From an uncultured Paracoccus sp. (lineage in GTDB: Bacteria; Pseudomonadota; Alphaproteobacteria; Rhodobacterales; Rhodobacteraceae): a stretch of DNA of 5,977 bases. Both the position numbers and the translations under genes were made by a program. Numbering within the stretch: position 1 is the first letter of the stretch; every line of letters starts with the position of its first letter. Shown piece by piece: positions 1-4,712 of the stretch. The notes under the pieces are model-generated. The model did no database searches. It worked only from the letters and a program-made list of their open reading frames with translations, and was not told the DNA's origin. The stretch covers positions 1-5,977 of the forward strand of contig NZ_CAMIOH010000196.1 of assembly GCF_946221145.1 (NCBI RefSeq). The letters run 5' to 3'.

Positions 1-6
1 ACCCAC
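1..6 (-). CDS. Possible start of a divergent gene running off the left edge
   Basis: Only two codons are visible: a GTG on the minus strand (positions 6-4) followed by GGT. The reason to suspect a start is a good Shine-Dalgarno, AAGGAG, read on the minus strand at 20-15, with 8 bases between it and the GTG. Upstream of it lies the structured element described at 15-66. Nothing can be said about the product. A different start just beyond the edge is equally possible, because other GTGs at 11-9 and 13-11 lie too close to the Shine-Dalgarno and an ATG could follow outside the window. Confidence 0.3.
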
Positions 7-14
7 TGCACACA

Positions 15-66
15 CTCCTTTAACTTGGTGAGGTTACCAGGAGGCTAACGGCCCTCTGTCACCAAG
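15..66 (-). promoter_or_regulatory. Candidate Shine-Dalgarno-sequestering pseudoknot leader
   Basis: Read on the minus strand, CTTGGTGA (66-59) is perfectly complementary to TCACCAAG (31-24), giving an 8-bp stem around a 27-base loop. Inside the loop GTTA (49-46) can pair with TAAC (36-33), exposing GCCTCCTGG. The loop bases CTCCT (43-39) are exactly complementary to AGGAG (19-15), the Shine-Dalgarno of the putative divergent gene, four bases beyond the stem. A hairpin whose loop pairs with a following Shine-Dalgarno is the general design of translational riboswitches such as the SAM/SAH class of Rhodobacterales. The loop GCCTCCTGG also resembles that class's GCUUCCUGG, but the rest of that consensus is not present. 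The folding is seen in the sequence; the regulatory role and any ligand are inference. It could also be a chance hairpin, or a leader element acting on the plus strand. Confidence 0.4.
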
Positions 67-78
67 CCACTCCCGCGC

Positions 79-107
79 TTGACGCCGCTCCTTTCATCGG
101 CCATGCC
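79..107 (+). promoter_or_regulatory. Possible promoter giving a leaderless yheS transcript
   Basis: TTGACG at 79-84 matches five of six bases of the -35 consensus. A spacer of 17 puts the -10 at CATGCC (102-107), a poor match. Transcription would then start at about the A of ATG 114, so the message would have no leader, which agrees with the absence of any Shine-Dalgarno before that ATG. The weak -10 keeps confidence low. Confidence 0.25.
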
Positions 108-113
108 GCGCAG

Positions 114-1961
114 ATGCTGCGCATCGACGACATCGCTTATTCCATCCAGGGCCGCCCTCTGTTCGAGGGCGCCTCTGCCACCATTCCCGAAGGCCACAAG
201 GTGGGCCTTGTCGGCCCCAACGGCGCGGGCAAGACCACGCTGTTCCGGCTGATCCGGGGGGAACTCAGCCTGGATGGCGGCGACATCAGCCTGCCGTCCC
301 GCGCCCGTATCGGCGGGGTCGCGCAGGAATCGGCGGCGACCGATACCTCGGTTCTGGACACGGTGCTGGCCGCCGATACCGAACGCGCGGCGCTGCTGGT
401 GGAAAGCCACACCGCCACCGACCCGCATCGCATCGCCGAGATCCAGACCCGGCTGACCGACATCGACGCCTGGTCTGCCGAGGCGCGGGCGGCCTCGATC
501 CTGGACGGTCTGGGCTTTTCGACCGCCGATCAGGCGCGGCCCACGGCGGATTTTTCCGGCGGCTGGCGGATGCGCGTCGCCCTGGCGGGGGTGCTGTTCG
601 CGCAGCCCGATGTGCTGCTGCTGGACGAACCGACCAACTATCTGGATCTGGAAGGCGCGCTGTGGCTGGAAACCTATCTGGCGCGCTATCCGCATACCGT
701 CATCATCATCAGCCACGACCGCGACCTGTTGAACCGCGCGGTGGGCCATATCCTGCATCTCGAAAACCGCAAGCTGACGCTCTATACCGGCGGCTATGAT
801 GATTTCGCGCGGATGCGGGCCGAACGCCGCGCCCTTCAGGCGGCCGAGGCGAAGAAGCAGCAGGCCCGGCGCGCGCATCTGCAAAGTTTCGTGGACCGCT
901 TCGGCGCCAAGGCCAGCAAGGCCCGCCAGGCCCAGGCCCGCGTCAAGATGCTGGCGAAAATGGAGCCGATCACCCCGCCCGAAGAGGCCAAGTTCCACCG
1001 CTTCGGCTTTCCCCAGCCCGAGGAACTGTCCCCGCCCATCGTCGCGATGGAGGGGGTCAGCGTCGGCTATGATGATCGCGCGGTGCTGCGCAAGCTGACG
1101 CTGCGGATCGACCAGGACGACCGGATCGCGCTTCTGGGCCGCAACGGGCAGGGCAAGTCCACGCTGTCCAAGCTGCTGGCCGAACGCCTGCCCGCGATGG
1201 AGGGCAAGGTCACCCGGTCGTCGAAGCTGCGGATCGGCTATTTCGCGCAGCATCAGGTCGATGAGCTGGATCTGGACGAAACGCCGCTGGCCCATGTCCG
1301 CCGCCTGCGCCCGGCCGAGGCGCCGCCCCGGCTGCGCGCCCGTCTGGCCGGGTTCGGCCTGATGGAGGCGCAGGCCGAGACCCGCGTGGGGCAGTTGTCG
1401 GGGGGCCAGAAGGCGCGGCTGTCGCTGCTGATCGCCACCATCGACGCGCCGCACCTGCTGATCCTGGACGAGCCGACCAACCACCTGGACATCGAATCGC
1501 GCGAGGCCCTGACCGAGGCGCTGAACGATTACACCGGCGCCGTGGTGCTGGTCAGCCACGACATGCACCTGCTGGGGCTGGTCGCCGACCGGCTGTGGCT
1601 GGTGCGTGACGGCGCGGTGGCGCCATACGAGGGCGATCTGGACGATTACCGCCGCTTTCTGCTGGGCGGAGACGAGCCGAAGGTGGTCGAGGACAAGCCG
1701 AAACCCGCCCCGAAACGCGCGCCCCGCGACGAGATCCTGTCGCTGCGCGCCGAAGCCCGCCGGGCCGAGGAGCGTGTCCAGAAGCTGACCGAGATGCTGG
1801 GCAAGCTGGACGTGAAGCTGGCCGATCCGGCGCTGTACAACGACCCGTACGAGGCGAAACGCTGGTCCGCCAAGCGGGCCGAGGCGGTGCAGGCGATGGC
1901 ACGGGCCGAGGAGATCTGGATGACCGCTCTGGAAAGCCTGGAAAGCGCCGAACGCGGCTAG
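114..1961 (+). CDS. yheS: ABC-F family ATPase, YheS type
   Basis: This is a complete soluble protein of 615 residues with two ABC ATPase domains and no membrane segment, the plan of ABC-F proteins. The first domain has Walker A GPNGAGKTT (34-42), signature FSGGWRMR (147-154), Walker B with catalytic Glu172 and switch His201. The second has GRNGQGKST (342-350), signature SGGQKAR (429-435), catalytic Glu453 and His482. Between them lies the Arg/Lys-rich helical linker (about 230-300) that in this family reaches the P-site tRNA. A charged, probably coiled-coil tail follows from about 530. DFSGGWRMR, the linker pattern HLQSFVDRFGAKASKA and the tail match the E. coli YheS plan closely. ABC-F proteins act on the ribosome E site to relieve stalled translation; the exact role of YheS is less certain, and nothing here points to antibiotic resistance. 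ATG 114 is the first in-frame start: no start codon and no Shine-Dalgarno lie upstream. All catalytic residues are present. Confidence 0.95.
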   Translation: MLRIDDIAYSIQGRPLFEGASATIPEGHKVGLVGPNGAGKTTLFRLIRGELSLDGGDISLPSRARIGGVAQESAATDTSVLDTVLAADTERAALLVESHTATDPHRIAEIQTRLTDIDAWSAEARAASILDGLGFSTADQARPTADFSGGWRMRVALAGVLFAQPDVLLLDEPTNYLDLEGALWLETYLARYPHTVIIISHDRDLLNRAVGHILHLENRKLTLYTGGYDDFARMRAERRALQAAEAKKQQARRAHLQSFVDRFGAKASKARQAQARVKMLAKMEPITPPEEAKFHRFGFPQPEELSPPIVAMEGVSVGYDDRAVLRKLTLRIDQDDRIALLGRNGQGKSTLSKLLAERLPAMEGKVTRSSKLRIGYFAQHQVDELDLDETPLAHVRRLRPAEAPPRLRARLAGFGLMEAQAETRVGQLSGGQKARLSLLIATIDAPHLLILDEPTNHLDIESREALTEALNDYTGAVVLVSHDMHLLGLVADRLWLVRDGAVAPYEGDLDDYRRFLLGGDEPKVVEDKPKPAPKRAPRDEILSLRAEARRAEERVQKLTEMLGKLDVKLADPALYNDPYEAKRWSAKRAEAVQAMARAEEIWMTALESLESAERG

Positions 1962-2086
1962 GGCTGTTGCGCAAATGCGCCGCCCCGGCGGCGACCGTCG
2001 GCAAATGGCGCGCGCCGCCTTGTGCGGTGGAACGATTCGTCTCATGTAGCGTCTTACATTCCGCCGACCCCCTGAAGGATCCGACC
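1962..2086 (+). promoter_or_regulatory. Leader region of the MipA/OmpV gene with paired GCAAATG repeats
   Basis: This 125-base gap between the yheS stop and the next start carries two copies of GCAAATG (1971-1977 and 2001-2007), exactly 30 bases apart and each inside GC-rich inverted sequence. The first sits in the hairpin GCGCA-aa-TGCGC (1969-1980). The second is followed by the palindrome GGCGCGCGCC (2007-2016). A TACATT at 2055-2060 could be a -10, but it has no good -35 partner. The Shine-Dalgarno GAAGGA (2074-2079) lies 7 bases before ATG 2087. No T tract follows the hairpins, so an intrinsic terminator for yheS is not evident. A regulator-binding role for the repeats is inference. Confidence 0.3.
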
Positions 2087-2830
2087 ATGAAGATGACGCT
2101 GGCCCTGGCCGTTCTTGCCGCATCCGCTGCCACGGGTGCCCTGGCGCAGGATTTCGGCTTTGCCGGCCGCGAGTTTTCGGTCGATCTGGGGGTCGGCGTG
2201 GATGTCGGCCCGGACTATCCGGGTTCGGACGATGCCGAGGCAGGGCCGTGGCTGATCTGGCGCAACGCCGGCTTTACCCAGCCGGGCAGCGACCTGCGCG
2301 AAGGTTTCGCGATTTCGCCGTCCTTCAACATGGTCGGCGAACGCGAGGCGTCGGACAATGCCGATCTGGCGGGCATGGCCGATCTGGACGCCGCCTATGA
2401 GCTGGGGCTGCGCGTCAGCTATGGGTCCGGTCCCTGGACGACCTTCGGGTCAGTCCGCCGGGGCTTTGACGGGCACGAAGGTGTGACCGGCGAAGTCGGC
2501 GCAAAATACCGCACCGACCTGTCGGACCGCCTGGCGCTGTGGTCGGGCCTGACGCTGGGCTATGGCAACGGCGATTACAACGACACCTATTTCGGCGTGA
2601 ACCCGTCCGAAGCGATCCCCGGCCGCCCCGTCTATGACATCGGCGGCGGCTTCAACAAGGCCTCGATCAGCTTCGAGGCGCGCTATTCCCTGACCGAGAA
2701 TGTCGCCGTGCTGGGCGAGGTCCAATACGGCAAGCTGATCGGCGACGCGGCGGATTCCCCGGTCGTGCAGGACGAATACCAGCCCGCGCTGAAGCTGGGC
2801 ATCGTCCGGAAATTCTCGTTCGGGTTCTGA
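2087..2830 (+). CDS. MipA/OmpV family outer-membrane protein
   Basis: The protein has 247 residues, about the usual length of the family. It begins with a signal peptide, MKMTLALAVLAASAATGALA, with probable cleavage before QDFGF, so it is exported by Sec. The mature part has the family's opening GVGVDVGPDYPGSDD (compare the P-x-Y-x-G-S-D-D motif of MipA/OmpV). It continues in alternating hydrophobic and polar strands, such as YELGLRVSYGSGPWTTFGSV and LALWSGLTLGYGNGDYND, and ends in a Phe, typical of outer-membrane beta barrels. E. coli MipA links the murein hydrolase MltA to PBP1b, whereas OmpV-like members are porin-like or antigenic; which applies here cannot be told. The start is chosen at ATG 2087 because it has Shine-Dalgarno GAAGGA at spacing 7 and begins directly with the signal peptide; upstream in-frame extensions are not signal-like. 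It is followed at once by a terminator, so it ends its transcription unit. Confidence 0.88.
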   Translation: MKMTLALAVLAASAATGALAQDFGFAGREFSVDLGVGVDVGPDYPGSDDAEAGPWLIWRNAGFTQPGSDLREGFAISPSFNMVGEREASDNADLAGMADLDAAYELGLRVSYGSGPWTTFGSVRRGFDGHEGVTGEVGAKYRTDLSDRLALWSGLTLGYGNGDYNDTYFGVNPSEAIPGRPVYDIGGGFNKASISFEARYSLTENVAVLGEVQYGKLIGDAADSPVVQDEYQPALKLGIVRKFSFGF

Positions 2831-2854
2831 TCGGGACAAGGATTTGTGTGAAGG

Positions 2855-2882
2855 GCCGCGGTGGGAACCGCGGCTTTTTGTT
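2855..2882 (+). terminator. Intrinsic terminator after the MipA/OmpV gene
   Basis: A perfect 8-bp inverted repeat, GCCGCGGT (2855-2862) and ACCGCGGC (2867-2874), with a four-base loop is followed by five T and then GTT. It lies 25 bases after the mipA-like stop codon and has the classical rho-independent form. It separates that gene from the small genes downstream. Confidence 0.88.
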
Positions 2883-2944
2883 ATCAACCTATCATGGATT
2901 GAAGGTCGCACCCGCGCTATGCTGCAATGGAGGAGACCGGAGCT

Positions 2945-3142
2945 ATGACCGAAAGGGTGAACGTCGAACTGCTATCTCCCCTGCAAGAGATGCAGCTTTG
3001 CGTCGGCAGGATGGAAGTGACATTGAACAGGGTAGTTGCCCGGATCGAATCCATGTCCGAGAAGATCAACGCCTTGATTGCGTTGGTTGAGGCAAAGCGC
3101 AACGAAGATCGTGGGAACGAACATGACGACATTGGACCTTGA
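2945..3142 (+). CDS. Small charged helical protein, function unknown
   Basis: This 65-residue protein (MTERVNVELLSPLQEMQ...) is not assigned to a named family. It has no signal peptide or membrane segment. Residues of about 8-50 show heptad-like hydrophobic spacing (LLSPLQEMQL, RMEVTLNRVVARIESM, INALIALVEA), so a coiled coil is likely; the tail is acidic and polar. ATG 2945 is preferred over ATG 2927 because AGGAG (2931-2935) lies 9 bases before it, while the earlier ATG has no Shine-Dalgarno. The gene overlaps the next one by 20 bases, so the two are probably co-translated. By hand count positions 2941-3300 are about 54% GC, clearly lower than the flanking genes. It resembles in style the short helical proteins common next to accessory loci in alphaproteobacteria, but no function follows from that. 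Confidence 0.6.
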   Translation: MTERVNVELLSPLQEMQLCVGRMEVTLNRVVARIESMSEKINALIALVEAKRNEDRGNEHDDIGP

Positions 3143-3335
3143 GGATCTGAAACGTCTGCGGACCGAAACGGACAGGATCAATGCCGAGGCCGACAGGTTG
3201 ATGGCCGAGGTTCGCAAGCGTGACGCAGAAGACATGCTGCGCTGGCACAAGGGCGTAGGATATCAGATGATTGCGAGCGCTGTGCTTGGCATTGTCACAA
3301 GCCTCGCGACCATACTGGTCGTCTTATCCTTGTAG
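3123..3335 (+). CDS. Small membrane-anchored helical protein, function unknown
   Basis: The product has 70 residues in two parts. Residues 1-44 are highly charged and helical (LEDLKRLRTETDRINAEADRLMAEVRKRDAEDMLRWHKG), probably a coiled coil. Residues of about 45-70 form one hydrophobic segment, VGYQMIASAVLGIVTSLATI and onward, that ends at the C-terminus. With no signal peptide it would be a tail-anchored protein with its charged part in the cytoplasm. The ATG lies inside the 3' end of the preceding gene (20-base overlap) with only a weak GTGGGA upstream, suggesting translational coupling. An upstream in-frame start at 3078 is less likely because it would extend the overlap. A phage holin, a toxin of a toxin-antitoxin pair, or a scaffold partner for the preceding helical protein are possibilities; none is shown. 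Confidence 0.6.
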   Translation: MTTLDLEDLKRLRTETDRINAEADRLMAEVRKRDAEDMLRWHKGVGYQMIASAVLGIVTSLATILVVLSL

Positions 3336-3387
3336 GCCCTCCATGGGCCACGCGTTCGACTTGGCATTTCCGACATATCTAGTGATT

Positions 3388-3461
3388 TGGAGCGGGTGAA
3401 GGGAATCGAACCCTCGTATTCAGCTTGGGAAGCTGCTGCTCTACCATTGAGCTACACCCGC
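3388..3461 (-). tRNA. tRNA-Gly (anticodon CCC)
   Basis: The 74-base gene folds as a complete cloverleaf on the minus strand. The acceptor GCGGGTG (3461-3455) pairs with CACCCGC (3398-3392). The D arm is GCTC-AATGGTA-GAGC. The anticodon loop TTCCCAA (plus-strand TTGGGAA) gives anticodon CCC, which reads GGG. The T arm is AGGG-TTCGATT-CCCT. The discriminator is T (3391), as usual for bacterial glycine tRNA, and the 3' CCA is encoded (3390-3388). The first anticodon-stem pair is G27-A43, a mismatch; the other four pairs hold. It lies 41 bases downstream of the DUF1489 gene on the same strand. Its 3' end faces the two low-GC small genes. Confidence 0.95.
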
Positions 3462-3502
3462 GTGGCGCCTTGGCTAACCGATGCCGGGGGCATCGTCAAG
3501 CG

Positions 3503-3922
3503 TCAGACCAGCCCCATCTCGGCCAGGGCGGCGGCCATCTGCGGGGGCAGGGCGGCATCGCCCGCGCGGCCGCGTGGCATGTCGGCGGGGGCATCACCGG
3601 CGGGCAGATAGCGCCAGCCCTGGAAGGCCCGGCGCGGCACGGCGGTGACCGGTACGATGTCGCGGTCCAGGATCAGCGCGCAACGGCGGATGCCGTCGTC
3701 GCCCAGCCGTTCGTCCAGGCGTAACAGCCGCTGCCGGGCCAGCATCACGCCCTTGAACACCCAGAAGATCGACCCGCCCGCCAGCAGTTCTTCCTCGCGC
3801 TTGGGCCACATGCGGGTGACGTGGATGGCAGGACCGTCGCCAAAGCGGCGCTGCCATTCCAACAGGTCGTCCGGCCCTTCGGCGCCGACGCACAGCTTCA
3901 TGAGGTGGAGTTGGGCTGACAT
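3503..3922 (-). CDS. DUF1489 family protein
   Basis: The protein of 139 residues fits the length of this alphaproteobacterial family of unknown function. Recognisable parts in order are LHLMKLCVGAEGPDDLLEWQ near the N-terminus, HVTRMWPKREEELLAGGSIFWVFKG in the middle, the RQRLLRL and DERLGDDGIRRCALILD segment, and the C-terminal FQGWRYLPAGDAPADM. It has no signal peptide or membrane segment, so it is cytoplasmic. The start is placed at ATG 3922 because homology-like sequence begins there; upstream in-frame residues look unlike protein, and a later in-frame ATG (at LMKLC) would drop the conserved start. No Shine-Dalgarno precedes it, but a -10-like TATCTT ends 6 bases before the ATG, so the message is probably leaderless. 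It is the gene nearest upstream of the tRNA and may be co-transcribed with it. Confidence 0.85.
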   Translation of the reverse strand: MSAQLHLMKLCVGAEGPDDLLEWQRRFGDGPAIHVTRMWPKREEELLAGGSIFWVFKGVMLARQRLLRLDERLGDDGIRRCALILDRDIVPVTAVPRRAFQGWRYLPAGDAPADMPRGRAGDAALPPQMAAALAEMGLV

Positions 3923-3928
3923 GACCGC

Positions 3929-3957
3929 AAGATAGGGTGGTGCAGCCAAAATTTCCA
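3929..3957 (-). promoter_or_regulatory. Candidate promoter of the DUF1489 gene (leaderless start)
   Basis: On the minus strand TGGAAA (3957-3952) and TATCTT (3934-3929) each match four of six consensus bases, with a spacer of 17. Six bases after the -10 comes ATG 3922, so transcription would begin at the start codon itself. This explains the absence of a ribosome binding site. Confidence 0.4.
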
Positions 3958-3984
3958 CTGCCGATTTTTCCGGGATGATCCAGG

Positions 3985-4055
3985 CTGGCCGGCGATGCTT
4001 TCTTCGTCCTGCGTGTTCCCGGCCGATTACTGCATGCTGATGTCTGGCCGGCAAT
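3985..4055. repeat. Pair of 12-base direct repeats, CTGGCCGGCRAT
   Basis: CTGGCCGGCGAT (3985-3996) and CTGGCCGGCAAT (4044-4055) differ in one base and lie 59 bases apart. Each contains the palindromic core GCCGGC or GGCC. They sit in the gap between the divergent DUF1489 gene and the broken gene at 4068, where an operator would be expected. A related GGCCGAT occurs between them at 4021-4027. No gene is seen in 3923-4067. Binding of a regulator is inference. Confidence 0.45.
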
Positions 4056-4067
4056 CAGCGCGATTGT

Positions 4068-4644
4068 GTGAAGTGGTATCAACGAGCTTTGCCTGTGACG
4101 GCGATCCTGGTCGCAGCTATATCCACGCGGATTCGGGTCTCGGTCGGCCCTGGCAGGTCGCCGGGAACGTTCAACGATGGCCAAGCCACCAACACGGTGA
4201 TCGACGCCCCCAGGCGCGGATGCAGAAGAATGTCGCGACCAGACGACCGATATCTGGTTCATCGCCGACGAGATTGGCGGTGGTCTGGAATTGCTGTTCG
4301 ATTTCGGCACGGAATACGATCTCTCGGCGCTGCCTTCTGGGGCTACACCGCCGAGACCGATGACGTGGACGACATCACCGTCAGCTTTTTCGACAACCTG
4401 AGTTTGCTGGGAAGCCTGCCGGTCCAGTCCGGGCCTTGCTCCTGGCCCGGGATCTGGGCGCAGGACATCGTTCCGGCCGTGCCTTTGAATGTTCGCCACG
4501 TCCCGGCGTTTCTGACGGGATCGAACCGGCAGGTGGGCTTTCAGAACACGGGCCTCATGGCGCACATGTCGGACAGCCCAACCCCGGAGCCGCTTGTCCT
4601 GACGGGCCTTGCGCTGCTGACCTGGGGCAGGCCGCCGCCGTTAC
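4068..4644 (+). pseudogene. Decayed exported protein with discoidin-like domain and PEP-CTERM-like tail
   Basis: Three reading frames join into one protein. Frame one runs from GTG 4068 (KWYQRALPVTAILVAAIS, signal-peptide-like) to GTFNDGQATNTVIDA at about 4208. Frame two (about 4210-4334) gives PGADAEECRDQTTDIWFIAD and then LELLFDFGTEYDLSAL. Frame three (4335-4625) gives FWGYTAETDDVDDITVSFFD, later RHVPAFLTGSNRQVGFQNTG, and ends PTPEPLVLTGLALLTW. A last shift to the frame of 4627 gives AGRRRY. The order signal peptide, NDG motif, LLFDFGTEYDLSALPFWGY core, PEP, hydrophobic segment and Arg cluster is that of PEP-CTERM exported proteins with a galactose-binding (discoidin) fold. Each break can be repaired by one base at a homopolymer: C5 at 4207-4211 (one C too many), CC at 4333-4334 (one base too few), G4 at 4624-4627 (one G too many). 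The formal stop is at 4696-4698, inside the tig terminator, so the true end may be lost too. Family assignment is by eye. Confidence 0.55.
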
Positions 4645-4661
4645 CCCACCTTCCTTCAAAC

Positions 4662-4690
4662 AAAAAGGCCGCGCGGATGGCGCGGCCTTT
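4662..4690 (-). terminator. Intrinsic terminator of tig
   Basis: An 11-bp perfect stem, AAAGGCCGCGC (4664-4674) with GCGCGGCCTTT (4680-4690), has a five-base loop. Read on the minus strand it ends in five T, continuing GTTTG, 22 bases past the tig stop codon. It could also stop plus-strand transcription from the broken gene, since TTT closes the stem on that side. Confidence 0.9.
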
Positions 4691-4712
4691 CCGGGTGATG
4701 TTTAGCGGACGA

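Noticed and set aside
39..44. AGGAGG on the plus strand as a ribosome binding site
   Set aside because: No ATG, GTG or TTG follows within 4-14 bases, so it does not serve a plus-strand gene. It is better read as part of the minus-strand loop.
45..2123. Very long open frame on the minus strand opposite yheS (692 codons)
   Set aside because: Its protein is rich in Arg, Gln, Gly and Leu with no domain pattern, and it runs antisense to a clearly real ABC-F gene. Long antisense frames are expected from GC-rich codon bias.
2899..2928. TTGAAG-18-TGCAAT as promoter for the small gene pair
   Set aside because: Each box matches four of six, but the transcript would begin at or within the AGGAG Shine-Dalgarno (2931-2935), which argues against it.
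3335..3349. GGCCC-tccat-GGGCC hairpin after the second small gene
   Set aside because: It is only 5 bp long, with no T tract on either strand, so it is not supported as an intrinsic terminator.
3594..4565. Minus-strand open frame of 323 codons over the DUF1489 gene and the broken gene
   Set aside because: It is in a different frame from DUF1489, has low-complexity Arg/Pro/Gly composition, and overlaps sequence with better coding signal on the other strand.
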